Shown here one piece after another: positions 22,477 to 31,331 of a stretch of DNA of 64,000 bases (positions are counted from its first letter, which is position 1; the number at the start of each line of letters is the position of its first letter). Made by a program: the position numbers and the translations under genes. Source of the DNA: Streptomonospora mangrovi (GTDB lineage Bacteria; Actinomycetota; Actinomycetes; Streptosporangiales; Streptosporangiaceae); contig NZ_JAJAQC010000035.1 in the NCBI RefSeq assembly GCF_027604915.1, forward strand, positions 21,957 through 85,956, in the 5' to 3' direction. A model generated the notes under the pieces. That model saw only the letters and a program-made list of their open reading frames with translations, searched no databases and was not told the DNA's origin.

Positions 22477-23709
22477 TTGAGCACGCGCTGCCTGTTCACT
22501 GACCTTTTCGGTTCGACCGCGTTCCTGCACGCCCTGACCCGCGCCTTCGGCTGCGGCCGCTGCGACACCGGCCAGCACCAGCCCGCGCCCGAGACCCTTC
22601 AGACGTGCGACCGCCACGCCGCGCAGTTCGACTCCGCGGTCACGCTGCTGAGCGAGCACTGCCCCTGCCCCAGACACGGCGGGGCCGACGACTCCAAGAT
22701 CGCCAAGCGCATGGCCGACGTCCACGCGTCGCTGTCCGCGGGCACCTCGGTGTCGGCCCAGGTCCGCCGGCTGGGCTTCGCGCTGCGCGACACCGAGACC
22801 GACCGCGCCTTCGCCCGGCTGCGGCTGGTCTTCCCGCAGTGGTCGGGCCGCACCCTGCGCTGCGCGTTCTCCGAGCGCCCGCGCCGCTGGGCCCGCCAGC
22901 AGTCGGTCGCCTCGTGGGTGGCGCCCAGCGTGGTCGAGCAGGAGGCCCTGGCCGCGCTGGTGCTGGCCGCCGGGTTCGGCCACCCCGCCGTCGACCTCCC
23001 CGACGAGCAGCCCGACGACCCCGAATCCGGCCTGGCGAGCGTGTTCGGGCGGGTCGGCGACCACGGGTTCACCCAGGAGTCCGGCGCGGTCCCGGTCGCC
23101 GACCGCGCCGGGCGCGCCGTGGCGGTCGTGCGGGAGCGCCCGCTGGTGTCGGTGCCCACCGCCGAGTACGTGCTGCGCAAGCTGCGCGAACTCGCCGACG
23201 GCGTCGACCCCGCCCGCGCCCGCACCGCCGACGAACTCCGCCGCGCGGGGCTGGCCGAGGCCCTGCGCGGCATCGACGCCGAGGCGCTGGCCCGCATGCT
23301 CACCGGGGTGCTGCGCCGCCTCGCCGAGCGGCTGCCCGAGCACTTCGACCTGCTGGAGCGGGCGCGCGGCCGGGCGCGCAGCGCCCCCTACCACCCCGTG
23401 GCCGACCCCGCGCCGACCGCCCCCGAGCCCCCGGCCGCCCGCTCCCCCGAACTCCCCCGCCCCGAGTCCCTGCCCGAGCCCGAGCAGGCGTGGCTGCGCT
23501 GGACCGCCTGGACCCTGGTCACCCAGGCGCGGCGCAGCCCGGTGCACTACGCCACCAACCCGGCGGCCGCGCTCGACCGGTTCCTCGACGCCCACCTGCG
23601 GTCCCGCTCCTGGGCCATTCCGGCCGCCTGGGCGGACGCCGTCCACGACGACGACGTCCGCGCCGACCTGCTGGACACCCTGGCGGAACTCGTGACCACG
23701 GTGGAGTGA
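22477..23709 (+). CDS. Unknown protein with Cys-rich N-terminus
   Basis: A 410-aa protein of no family I recognise. The first 80 residues hold a probable metal site: 'GCGRCDTG', 'CDRHAAQ' and 'HCPCPRHGG'. A helical middle follows with 'KIAKRMADVHASLSAGTSVS' and 'SERPRRWARQQSVASWV', and a C-terminal part 'YATNPAAALDRFLDAHLRSR'. A Pro-rich linker lies near residues 315-350. The start is uncertain: TTG 22477 has GGGGAG 10 nt upstream, while ATG 22414 lacks a ribosome site and would place a palindrome inside the gene. It is followed by a very strong terminator, so it is monocistronic. Confidence 0.7.
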   Translation: MSTRCLFTDLFGSTAFLHALTRAFGCGRCDTGQHQPAPETLQTCDRHAAQFDSAVTLLSEHCPCPRHGGADDSKIAKRMADVHASLSAGTSVSAQVRRLGFALRDTETDRAFARLRLVFPQWSGRTLRCAFSERPRRWARQQSVASWVAPSVVEQEALAALVLAAGFGHPAVDLPDEQPDDPESGLASVFGRVGDHGFTQESGAVPVADRAGRAVAVVRERPLVSVPTAEYVLRKLRELADGVDPARARTADELRRAGLAEALRGIDAEALARMLTGVLRRLAERLPEHFDLLERARGRARSAPYHPVADPAPTAPEPPAARSPELPRPESLPEPEQAWLRWTAWTLVTQARRSPVHYATNPAAALDRFLDAHLRSRSWAIPAAWADAVHDDDVRADLLDTLAELVTTVE

Positions 23710-23773
23710 GGGGCCGGTAGGCAGGGAGGCGGGATGGCGGACGCGCGGCGCGGACACCCGCCTCGTTGAGCCG

Positions 23774-23830
23774 AGGGCCTGTGGGGGTGCGGCCGGGTCG
23801 GCCGGGATCGGCCGCACCCCCACAGGCCCT
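23774..23830 (+). terminator. Strong intrinsic terminator
   Basis: A perfect 22-bp stem (23774-23795 with 23809-23830) and 13-nt loop followed by TTTC. It ends the 410-aa gene and insulates the following zinc-ribbon gene. One of the longest perfect stems in the window. Confidence 0.9.
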
Positions 23831-23872
23831 TTCACATGCGCACAGGGGCGCCACTGCGGTAAAAAGCCGTCC

Positions 23873-24172
23873 ATGACTGCATTCGACTGCCCCAAGTGCC
23901 CCGGCACCCTCTCCCGCCGCACGCTCGTCGGCGTCACCGTCGACCAGTGCGAGAAGTGCCGCGGCATCTTCCTGGACCGCGGCGAGCTGGAGGAGCTGCT
24001 GGAGGCCGAGCACCGCTGGAGCCGCGGCCACGACGCCTCCTACACCGGCGGCCGCCACCAGCGCCGCGACGACGACCCCTTCGACGACGACCACGAGTAC
24101 CGCGACCCCACCCCCTACTACGGCGAGCGGCGCAAGCGCCAGGCGAGCTTCCTGGACGAGATCTTCGACTGA
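23873..24172 (+). CDS. zf-TFIIB-type zinc-ribbon protein
   Basis: A 99-aa protein with a single zinc ribbon at the N-terminus: 'FDCPKCPGTL' and 'VDQCEKCRGIFLDRGELEEL', a CxxC-x17-CxxC arrangement typical of the bacterial zf-TFIIB family. The rest is an acidic/basic tail with several His and Tyr residues. No clear Shine-Dalgarno precedes ATG 23873. Function in this family is unknown; probably a small nucleic-acid or protein-binding module. Confidence 0.8.
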   Translation: MTAFDCPKCPGTLSRRTLVGVTVDQCEKCRGIFLDRGELEELLEAEHRWSRGHDASYTGGRHQRRDDDPFDDDHEYRDPTPYYGERRKRQASFLDEIFD

Positions 24173-25087
24173 GGCCCACGCCTGAAGGGCCGTGCCCATC
24201 CCCCCGATCGGCGCGGCCCCGCCCGCTGTAGACCGTCTCGGTTCCCATGGCGGACGGCCGAGGCGGCGACGAGGCACCGAGGCGAGATGCGGGTCCGAGG
24301 CGGCGCCCATCGGGCAGCAGTGCGGATGGTTGAGGCGCCGACGGGGCAGCGAAGGCGGGTGGGGGCCAGGGTCGCGACCAGCGGTTCTCACAGCGATGGG
24401 CTGAGGGCGCGACGATGCCCCGAGGCGAGGCGGGGTCCGAGTCGGCGACCAGCGGCCCTCATGGCGGACGGCCGGGGTGGCGACGGGAGACGAAGGCCGG
24501 GGGCGGCGCCCTCCTCCCACGCGGCGATCGCGTGGTCCGGTCCCACCTCCGACTGACCAGGGGTGGCTTCGTTCCGGGGGGCCGATCAAAACTCGCATGT
24601 CGACGGTATACAAGACAGCACTTTGCCCCAGCTTGCCCTATTCATCCCCCACAGCGCGACCCCAGTGGCACCCGACACGCCCACACAGACGCCCAATTGG
24701 CCACATAGTGAGACACCCAGGGCACCCGCCACGCCTTTTTGTCCGCAACGCCGGTTTCAGTGAGCGATGAACACGCCCTATCCACCGAAACGGCGAACGG
24801 CAGACGCATCTCGTGGTGAAAGAGGCCGTTTTCGTCTCATCATGCGAGATGACAGGCGCCACTCGCCCGATTTGTCCGCCCGGCGCCCACCCCGGCCACC
24901 GACTCACCAGCCGATCACCGCCCGCCGAGCCGCCCGCCGCCCCGCTGCCCGCTCCACCATCCGCCCCGCGATGCGATGACCGCCGAACCCGGCCACCCGC
25001 CGCCGTCGCCGCCCCCGTCGCACACGCCGACCACCCGCCGCGAGGGACGCTGGTCGCCGCCTCCGCCCCGACGGGCCTGGCTTCTCC
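24173..25087. other. 915-bp intergenic region with diverged tandem repeats and an AT-richer island
   Basis: No supportable gene; open frames are short or repetitive. 24242-24525 consists of about four diverged tandem units (see separate entry). 24580-24870 is clearly less GC-rich than the surroundings and contains stop codons in most frames, with a CATCTCG/CGAGATG inverted repeat at 24807-24813 and 24845-24851. 24880-25080 is again GC-rich and featureless. Confidence 0.5.
24242..24525. repeat. Diverged ~71-bp tandem repeats
   Basis: Units start near 24242, 24314, 24385 and 24456, an interval of 71-72 bp. They share blocks such as CATGGCGGACGGCCG (24246 and 24460) and the ending GCGACCAGCGG (24374 and 24445), but differ elsewhere. 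The unit length is not a multiple of three, so they are unlikely to encode a repeated peptide. Confidence 0.55.
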
Positions 25088-25468
25088 TCAGCCCCGGGTG
25101 GTCGCGGGCTGCTGGGTGACATGCACCTTCTCGGCGCCGATGCGCGCGATGCGCTCGGTTCCCCACCGGCCCAGCGCCTCCAGGGCGGCGTTCAGCGACT
25201 TCCCGTGCTCGGTCAGGGAGTACTCCACCTTCGGCGGCACCTGGCGGTACACCTCGCGGTGCACCAGGCCGTCCTCCTCCATCTCGCGGAGGTGCTGGAC
25301 CAGCATCTTCTCGCTCACACCCGGCAGCCCGCGCCGCAGCTCGGCGAACCGGCGCGTGCCGTGCTCCTCCAGTTCCCACAGGATGAGCGACTTCCACTTC
25401 CCGCTGACCACGTCCATCGCCGCGTCGATCCCGCAGAAGTAGGGGCCGCGCCGCTCCGATGCCGCCAT
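25088..25468 (-). CDS. HxlR-family transcription regulator
   Basis: A 126-aa winged-helix protein. 'CGIDAAMDVVSGKWKSLILW' is the HxlR opening with the early Cys, 'LRRGLPGVSEKMLVQHLREM' is the recognition helix and 'VYRQVPPKVEYSLTEHGKSL' the wing. ATG 25468 is chosen over the upstream start 25492 because GGGAGGACGA directly precedes it. Divergent from the dehydrogenase at 25608, with a perfect 22-bp operator between them, so it most likely represses that gene and itself, perhaps in response to an electrophile or quinone as known for some HxlR proteins. Confidence 0.92.
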   Translation of the reverse strand: MAASERRGPYFCGIDAAMDVVSGKWKSLILWELEEHGTRRFAELRRGLPGVSEKMLVQHLREMEEDGLVHREVYRQVPPKVEYSLTEHGKSLNAALEALGRWGTERIARIGAEKVHVTQQPATTRG

Positions 25469-25502
25469 TCGTCCTCCCAGCCTCGCCCGCACCAGTCCTG
25501 CC

Positions 25503-25524
25503 GTACTTACCTCAAGGTAAGTAC
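25503..25524. promoter_or_regulatory. HxlR operator
   Basis: GTACTTACCT (25503-25512) and AGGTAAGTAC (25515-25524) form a perfect 10-bp inverted repeat with a 2-bp spacer in the HxlR/dehydrogenase intergenic region. Core TAC-rich inverted repeats are the known target type of HxlR regulators. Confidence 0.8.
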
Positions 25525-25607
25525 CCCACTTTAAAGTCCGTACTGGTCAACCGTACCGGCAGCCGCGAGGATCATGGCGAACCCCGACAAGCAGGACGGA
25601 GCGACAC

Positions 25608-26492
25608 ATGCCAACCACGAACGACCTCCAGGTGAGCGCGCTGGGTCTGGGCGAGATGGGACGCGCGCTGGCCGAGGCGCTGGTGAAGGCGGGCCACCCC
25701 ACAACGGTGTGGAACCGCTCGCCCGGCAGGGCCGACGCCCTCCTCGCGCAGGGCGCGCGGGAGGCGGCCACGGCCGGGGACGCGGTCCGGGCGAGCGGCC
25801 TGGTGGTCGTGTGCCTCCTGGACCACCCCTCGGTCCACGAGGTGCTCGACCCGCTGGCGGCGGACCTGGCCGGGCGGACCGTCGTCAACGTGACCACGAC
25901 GAGCCCCGACCAGGCGCGGGAACTCGCCGCCTGGGCGGCCGAGGCCGGGGCCGCCTACCTGGACGGCGGCATCATGGCCGTGCCGTCGATGATCGGCACT
26001 CCCGGGGCGTCGATCCTCTACAGCGGCTCCTCCGCCGTCTTCGAGGAGCACCGCGCCCTGCTGGACCTGTGGGGCACCAGCACCTACCACGGCGCGGACG
26101 CCGGGCTGGCGTCGCTCTACGACCTGGCGCTGCTGGCCGGGATGTACGTCATGTTCGCCGGGTTCGCGCACGGCGCCGCCATGGTGGCCCCGTCCGGGAT
26201 GAAGGCGCGCGAGTTCGCCGCCATGGCCGCGCCGTGGCAGGCGGCCATGACCGCCGCCTTCGACGGCCTCGGCGAGGTCATCGACGGCGGCGACTACACC
26301 GTGCCGGGCCAGCAGAGCCTGCTGTTCTCCGATCTGGGCGACATGGTGGACGCCAGCGCCGCCCAGGGCATCAGCACCGAGGTCGTGGCCATGGTGCAGA
26401 ACCTGATCCGGCGCCAGATCGACGCGGGCCACGGGGAGGAGGGCTTCGCCCGCATCTACGAGAGCATCCGCAACCCGGCCGCCCGGGCGTAA
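25608..26492 (+). CDS. NAD(P)-binding imine reductase / β-hydroxyacid dehydrogenase-like enzyme
   Basis: A 294-aa enzyme. The Rossmann strand 'VSALGLGEMGRALAEALVKA' and 'TVWNRSPGRADALLAQGA', with the Asn-Arg-Ser that selects NADPH, place it in the imine reductase/3-hydroxyisobutyrate dehydrogenase superfamily. The second domain ('LALLAGMYVMFAGFAHGAAM') is the helical dimerisation domain. The dehydrogenase-type catalytic Lys is not evident, favouring the imine-reductase side. Divergent from the HxlR regulator. Followed by a hairpin at 26555-26585. Confidence 0.87.
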   Translation: MPTTNDLQVSALGLGEMGRALAEALVKAGHPTTVWNRSPGRADALLAQGAREAATAGDAVRASGLVVVCLLDHPSVHEVLDPLAADLAGRTVVNVTTTSPDQARELAAWAAEAGAAYLDGGIMAVPSMIGTPGASILYSGSSAVFEEHRALLDLWGTSTYHGADAGLASLYDLALLAGMYVMFAGFAHGAAMVAPSGMKAREFAAMAAPWQAAMTAAFDGLGEVIDGGDYTVPGQQSLLFSDLGDMVDASAAQGISTEVVAMVQNLIRRQIDAGHGEEGFARIYESIRNPAARA

Positions 26493-26554
26493 CCGCCGCC
26501 CCGGCCCGGGCCGCCCCGGCGGCCGACCGGGCGCATGCGGCTCCCCCTCCCTTC

Positions 26555-26585
26555 GGGGGCGGCCCGCCACCGGCGGGCCGCCCCC
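26555..26585 (+). terminator. Hairpin terminator after the imine-reductase-like gene
   Basis: Perfect 14-bp stem, 26555-26568 with 26572-26585, and a 3-nt loop, about 60 bp after the stop codon. Confidence 0.75.
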
Positions 26586-26777
26586 GCCCCCCGGCCGCTC
26601 GGCGTACGGCTCGGCGCGCGACCGGCAACGCGCGTGATCACCACCGATGCCGCGCTCCGCTAGGCTCTGGTGCGTCCGCCGTGTCGGGTGGGAAGTTCGC
26701 GAAGCCCCGATCCCGACGTTCGTACACGTGTATGATTCGGTAGGAACCCGCACCCACTACCGAAGGGACGCACCGCC

Positions 26778-27056
26778 GTGGTCACTGAGGTCTTCACGCG
26801 CAAGTACTGCGATCCGCACGCCCTCCGCGAGGAGAAGGTCGAGGCGACCGACGTCATCCAGTTCGCCTGGGAGGGCACGGTCCGCGAGGTCGACGCCTGC
26901 GACGAGTGCCGCAAGGAGCACGAGACCCGCTACGAGCCGCTGGTCGACTACTCCCGGCCCGTGAAGAAGCGCCGCGCCACCACCAAGAAGGCCGACACCG
27001 CCGACGCCAAGGCCGCCTCCGACAGCGGCGACGCCGAGGGCTCCGACGAGTCCTGA
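26778..27056 (+). CDS. Small conserved actinobacterial protein with Cys pairs
   Basis: A 92-aa protein starting at GTG 26778. It has 'TRKYCDPHALREEKVEATDV' and 'VREVDACDECRKEHETRYEP', giving Cys-x2-His and Cys-x2-Cys pairs that could bind zinc, then a Lys/Asp/Ala-rich disordered tail. The arrangement recalls small actinobacterial proteins of unknown function and not true Lsr2. A TATGAT at 26731-26736 is a good -10 candidate. Confidence 0.7.
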   Translation: MVTEVFTRKYCDPHALREEKVEATDVIQFAWEGTVREVDACDECRKEHETRYEPLVDYSRPVKKRRATTKKADTADAKAASDSGDAEGSDES

Positions 27057-27169
27057 CCGGCGCTCCCGGCGTCCCCAGCGCGCCGCCCGGACCGCGTCGG
27101 CGCCCGCGTCCCGCGCCCCCGGGCGGGACGTCCACGGCGTGAGCCGCGCGAGCGGCGCGAACGGCGTAA

Positions 27170-27209
27170 GCGGGGGAGACCAGCGCCCCATTTCACCAGT
27201 CTCCCCCGC
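27170..27209. terminator. Terminator between convergent genes
   Basis: An 11-bp perfect stem, 27170-27180 with 27199-27209, and an 18-nt loop, followed by a short T-run at 27213-27215. It lies between the 92-aa gene and the ACT-GNAT gene, which converge. Confidence 0.75.
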
Positions 27210-27281
27210 CGCCTTTCAGGAGGGCTCTTGCGGGCTCTTCGGGCTCTTCCGGCGCTTCAAGCGCATCTCAGGTAGGCGGCG

Positions 27282-28379
27282 TCAGGTGCCGGCGGCACCC
27301 GGCTCGGTCATCAGCCCCGCCAGCCGGCCCATGCGCCGGGCGGGCAGCGCGCCCGCCACCGGCAGGCGGGCCTGCACCACGCCGTCGCGCGGCGGGCCGA
27401 CCGTGGCGCCCATGCGGCGCATGATCCGCTGCATCTGGGCGTTGCCGGCCACGGTCTCGGCGCGGACCTCGGCCAGCCCCCAGTCGGCGGCGACAGCGGT
27501 GAGCGCGCGGGTCAGCGCCGTGCCCACGCCCTTGTTCTGCCACTCGTCCTCGACCAGGAACGCGATCTCGCCGACCCCGGGGTCCAGCGTGTACATCAGG
27601 TGCGCCAGCGCCACCGGGTCGCCGCCCCCGACGGGGTGGGCGGCAAGGGTGAGGCCGAGTTCGGGGTCGCAGAACACCCCGAGCATGCGCGGCGTCAACT
27701 GGCGGACGCTGGAGAAGTAGCGCCGCCGCGTGGTCTCCCCCGAGCAGCGGCGGTGCAGCCGCTGGATCGCCTCGGCGTCGGCCGCGCCGACCTGGCGCAC
27801 GTCCAGTTCGACCCCGTGCCCGGTGACCAGGCGCCCACCGGTGGGCGCCGGGCCGGTGGGCGGCAGCACCGAGCGCACCAGGGCGTCGGCGCGGGCGGTC
27901 TCGGTCCAGGTGAACGGCTGGTCGGGGCGGCGCAGCCGCACCCCGCGCAGCGGCCCCACCGGCACCACCAGGGTGGTCTCGGGCTCCTCCAGGAACTCCG
28001 GGGCCGAGCGCGTGAGGTTGGTCCAGCGGGCGTCCTCGGCCTGGAGCAGCTCCCCCAGCGCCTCGGGCAGCCGGTTGGGCGCGCTGCGCAGCCGGGCGGT
28101 GAGCAGCAGGGCCTTGGTGACGTCGTCGCCGACCTCGCGCGGCTGGGCGGGGACCGCCGTGACGGAGTCGCTGTCGCTCACGCTGCGCCGCGCGACCTCG
28201 CGCAGCAGCGTGTAGTGCTCTCCGGGGACGTCGACGACGAACTCGTCCACCACCCCGGCGGCGTCGGCGTGGATGGACAGCCCCACGATGTTGCCGCCCT
28301 GGGCCGCCATGGCGTCGACCAGTCCGGCCAACTGCCCGGGCCGGTCCTCCACCACGGTGCGGATCCGCCACAAAGCCAT
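27282..28379 (-). CDS. ACT-domain GNAT acetyltransferase
   Basis: A 365-aa fusion. Residues 1-70 form an ACT domain ('RIRTVVEDRPGQLAGLVDAM', 'GGNIVGLSIHAD'), which in other proteins senses amino acids. Residues about 190-340 are a GNAT domain with 'LDVRQVGAADAEAIQRLHRR', the acetyl-CoA loop 'EWQNKGVGTALTRALTAVA' and 'NAQMQRIMRRMGA'. An amino-acid-responsive lysine or small-molecule acetyltransferase is the natural inference, as known for actinobacterial ACT-GNAT enzymes. ATG 28379 has a GGGGG ribosome site; the longer frame from 28472 would run through a hairpin. Confidence 0.85.
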   Translation of the reverse strand: MALWRIRTVVEDRPGQLAGLVDAMAAQGGNIVGLSIHADAAGVVDEFVVDVPGEHYTLLREVARRSVSDSDSVTAVPAQPREVGDDVTKALLLTARLRSAPNRLPEALGELLQAEDARWTNLTRSAPEFLEEPETTLVVPVGPLRGVRLRRPDQPFTWTETARADALVRSVLPPTGPAPTGGRLVTGHGVELDVRQVGAADAEAIQRLHRRCSGETTRRRYFSSVRQLTPRMLGVFCDPELGLTLAAHPVGGGDPVALAHLMYTLDPGVGEIAFLVEDEWQNKGVGTALTRALTAVAADWGLAEVRAETVAGNAQMQRIMRRMGATVGPPRDGVVQARLPVAGALPARRMGRLAGLMTEPGAAGT

Positions 28380-28405
28380 TGCGCCCCCTTGTCGCTGGAG
28401 CACGT

Positions 28406-28435
28406 CCCCCGGGAGGCGCCGTTGCCTCCCGGGGG
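28406..28435 (-). terminator. Hairpin 26 bp upstream of the ACT-GNAT start
   Basis: Perfect 12-bp stem, 28406-28417 with 28424-28435, and a 6-nt loop. It follows the hut operon, so it is probably its terminator, but it is so close to the ACT-GNAT start that it could also act in that gene's leader. Confidence 0.65.
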
Positions 28436-28570
28436 TGCGCGCCGACTCCCTTCCAGGATGGGAGGGGTACATTTCGGGCGTGCTACGCGGACGTTAGGTC
28501 CTGCCGACACCCCGCCCCGCCGCCGCGCGCCCCAACCCGCATCCCCCTGTGCCCCCGCTGTGCCCCCTCC

Positions 28571-29827
28571 TCAGGGCCGCCCCGACACGAGTCCCCCGTC
28601 CTTCCACACCGCCGCGACCAGGGGCACACCGGGCCGGTAGGCGAGGTAGACGGGGTTGGGCGCGGCCAGCAGCACCAGGTCGGCGCGGGCGCCGACGCCC
28701 AGGTGCCCCACGTCGGTGCGGCGCAGCGCGCGGGCGCCGCCCGCCGTGGCCGCCCACAGCGCCTCGGCCGGCGTCATGCGCATCTCGCGGACCGCCAGCG
28801 CCACGCAGAACGCCATGCTCGTGGTGAAGCAGGTGCCGGGGTTGCAGTCGCCGGCCAGCGCCACCACCGCGCCTGCGTCCAGCAGGGCGCGGACGTCGGG
28901 GTAGGGCTGGCGGGTCGAGAAGTCCACGCCGGGCAGCAGGGTGGCCACCGTTCCGGGCCCGTCCGACGCGGCGTCGGCGAGCGCGGCCACGTCCTCGCGG
29001 GTGAGGTGGGTGCAGTGGTCCACCGACGCCGCGCCCTCCTCCACCGCCACGCGCACCCCGGGGCCGGGGCCGAGCTGGTTGCCGTGCACCCGCACGCCCA
29101 GGCCCCGGGCGCGGCCGGCCCGCAGCACGGCGCGCGCCTGGTCGGCGTCGAACGCGCCGCGCTCGCAGAACACGTCGATCCAGCGGGCGTGCGGCGCGCA
29201 CGCCGCGAGCATGGGGCCGGTGACCAGGTCGACGTAGCCGGCCGGGTCCTCGGCGTACTCCGCCGGAACCACGTGGGCGCCCAGGAACGTGGTCTCCTCG
29301 GTCAGGGCGGCGGCCACCCGCAGGCAGCGCTCCTCGTCGGCGACGCTGAGCCCGTAGCCCGACTTCACCTCCAGGGTGGTGGTGCCCTGCGCCCGCGCCT
29401 CCGCCAGCAGGGCGGCGGCGGTGGCGGCCAGTTCGGCGTCGGCGGCCGCGCGGACGGCCGCCACGGTGGTGCGGATCCCGCCCGCCTCGTAGGGGCGGCC
29501 GCTCATGCGGGCCTCGAACTCGCGGCTGCGGTCGCCGGCGAAGACGATGTGGGAGTGGCTGTCGACGAAGCCGGGCATGACGCACCGCCCGGCCGCGTCG
29601 ACGCGGGTGTCGGCGGCGGGCGCCCGGGTGCGCGGCCCCGCCCAGGCCACCCGGCCGTCCTCGACCACCAGGGCGGCGTCGGCGATCTCGCCCAGCGCGC
29701 CGTCGCCCAGGCCGGGGTCGTTGGTGACCAGGGTGCCGATGCCGTCCACCAGGAGCGAGCCCGCGGCGGGCTCGCCCGGCGCGGTCGGCGAGCCGGAGGC
29801 GCCGGAGCCGGTCGGGTGTGCGGTCAT
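28571..29827 (-). CDS. hutI: Imidazolonepropionase
   Basis: A 418-aa amidohydrolase-superfamily enzyme that opens the ring of imidazolone propionate to N-formimino-L-glutamate, third step of histidine breakdown. The metal-binding HxH is in '[20 protein letters not shown]'. Further marks are '[17 protein letters not shown]', '[19 protein letters not shown]', 'SVDHCTHL' and the metal Asp region '[17 protein letters not shown]'. Length matches the family. Last gene of the hut operon, 85 bp after hutF. Confidence 0.95.
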   Translation of the reverse strand: MTAHPTGSGASGSPTAPGEPAAGSLLVDGIGTLVTNDPGLGDGALGEIADAALVVEDGRVAWAGPRTRAPAADTRVDAAGRCVMPGFVDSHSHIVFAGDRSREFEARMSGRPYEAGGIRTTVAAVRAAADAELAATAAALLAEARAQGTTTLEVKSGYGLSVADEERCLRVAAALTEETTFLGAHVVPAEYAEDPAGYVDLVTGPMLAACAPHARWIDVFCERGAFDADQARAVLRAGRARGLGVRVHGNQLGPGPGVRVAVEEGAASVDHCTHLTREDVAALADAASDGPGTVATLLPGVDFSTRQPYPDVRALLDAGAVVALAGDCNPGTCFTTSMAFCVALAVREMRMTPAEALWAATAGGARALRRTDVGHLGVGARADLVLLAAPNPVYLAYRPGVPLVAAVWKDGGLVSGRP

Positions 29828-29912
29828 GGGCGTTGCGGCGCCGGGCCGCCCGCGCGGGCGCCGGGCGCCTGCCTCCCTTCCCAGGACGGGCCGGCGGGCG
29901 CCGGCGCGGTGC

Positions 29913-31331
29913 TCACGCCGCGGCCTCGCGGATCGCGGCGTCCAGGCGGGCGGCGGCGTCGGGGATCAGCGTGTGCACGCCGTCGCGCACGATCCAGCGG
30001 CCGTCGGCCATGACGTGGCGCACGTCGGCGGCCGTCGCGGCGAAGACGGCGGCGTCGGCGGCGCGGGCGGGGTCGAACCCGGCCAGCCGCACCCCGTCCA
30101 GGCCCAGCACGACCAGGTCGGCGCGGGCGCCCGGGGCGATCCGCCCGGCCTCGGCGCCGCCCTCCCCCGCCGCCGCGCTCTCTCCTGCGGTGCCGCCCCA
30201 GCCCAGGGCGGCGTGCCCGTGGGCGTGCAGGGCGGTGAGCAGGTCGGCCGCCGCCAGGGTGCCGCGGCGGCCGGTGCGCAGCCGCTCGTGCATCTCGGCG
30301 CCGCGCGCCTCCTCGAACAGGTCGATCGAGGAGTGGCCGTCGCTGCCCAGGGCGAGGTCGGTGCCGCGCAGCGCGGCCAGGTCGCACAGCCCGTCGGCGA
30401 GGTCGCGCTCGGTGGTGGGGCACAGGCACACCCGCGCGGCGGCCTCGCGCACCAGGGCGGCGTCCTCGGGGGTGAGGTGGGTGGCGTGCACGAGGGTGGG
30501 GCGCAGCCGCTCCAGGAATCCGGTGTCGGCCAGGAGCCGGGCGGGGGTCACGCCGTGGGCGGCGCGGCAGGCGGCGTTCTCGGCGGGCTGTTCGGAGAGG
30601 TGGACGTGCACCGCCGGCCAGCGCGCCTGGGCGCCGATCTCGGTGATGCGGGCGATCTGGTCGCGCGGGACCGCCCGCACCGAGTGGACGGCCGCGCCGA
30701 CGCGGGCGTGGCCGCCGGCGGGGGCGAACGCGGCCACCCGCGCGGCCCAGGTGTCGGCGTCGGTGTCGCCGAAGCGGATCTGGGGGCCGCGCAGCGGGGT
30801 GTGCCCGGCCGCGCCGTCCAGCCCGCCGGCCAGGTAGCAGGTGTCCAGCAGGGTGATGCGTATCCCGGCGTCGGCGGCGGCCGCCACCAGCGCCTGCCCC
30901 ATGGCGTTGGGGTCGGCGTAGCGCCGCCCGGCGGGGTCGTGGTGCAGGTAGTGGAACTCCCCGACGCAGGTGACGCCGGCCAGGGCCATCTCGGCGTAGA
31001 CCGCGCGGGCCAGCCGGTGGTAGGAGTCGGGGTCCAGCCGCGCGGCCATCCGGTACATGGCCTCGCGCCAGGTCCAGAAGCTGCCGCCGGCCTCGCCCGT
31101 GCGCCCGCGCAGCGCCCGGTGGAAGGCGTGGGAGTGGGCGTTGGCCAGGCCGGGCAGGACCAGGCCCTCCAGCCGCTCGGCGTCGGGCGGCGGGGCGGCG
31201 GCGGTGGACACGGCGGTGATCACCCCGCCGGCGGTCTCGACCAGCAGGCCCGGCACCGCGGCGCCGCCCGGGCGGGCATCGGGCAGCGCCCACGCGCACC
31301 AGTGGCGGGCGGGCCGCGCGGGCGCGCTCAC
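29913..31331 (-). CDS. hutF: Formimidoylglutamate deiminase
   Basis: A 472-aa amidohydrolase that deiminates N-formimino-L-glutamate to N-formyl-L-glutamate with release of ammonia. Metal motif: '[20 protein letters not shown]'. Others: '[20 protein letters not shown]', '[20 protein letters not shown]' and '[20 protein letters not shown]'. GTG 31331 overlaps the stop of the amidohydrolase gene (GTGA), so the two are translationally coupled. Its presence means this organism uses the formylglutamate branch instead of a formiminoglutamase. Confidence 0.93.
   Translation of the reverse strand: MSAPARPARHWCAWALPDARPGGAAVPGLLVETAGGVITAVSTAAAPPPDAERLEGLVLPGLANAHSHAFHRALRGRTGEAGGSFWTWREAMYRMAARLDPDSYHRLARAVYAEMALAGVTCVGEFHYLHHDPAGRRYADPNAMGQALVAAAADAGIRITLLDTCYLAGGLDGAAGHTPLRGPQIRFGDTDADTWAARVAAFAPAGGHARVGAAVHSVRAVPRDQIARITEIGAQARWPAVHVHLSEQPAENAACRAAHGVTPARLLADTGFLERLRPTLVHATHLTPEDAALVREAAARVCLCPTTERDLADGLCDLAALRGTDLALGSDGHSSIDLFEEARGAEMHERLRTGRRGTLAAADLLTALHAHGHAALGWGGTAGESAAAGEGGAEAGRIAPGARADLVVLGLDGVRLAGFDPARAADAAVFAATAADVRHVMADGRWIVRDGVHTLIPDAAARLDAAIREAAA

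Noticed and set aside
24242..24525. CRISPR array with a 71-bp unit
   Set aside because: The period fits a type III or I-B array, but no segment of 25 bp or more is conserved among units and the 'spacers' are as similar as the 'repeats'.
26778..27056. Lsr2 nucleoid protein
   Set aside because: Size and Lys-rich tail suggested it, but the Lsr2 N-terminal dimer sequence and the C-terminal RGR hook are both missing.
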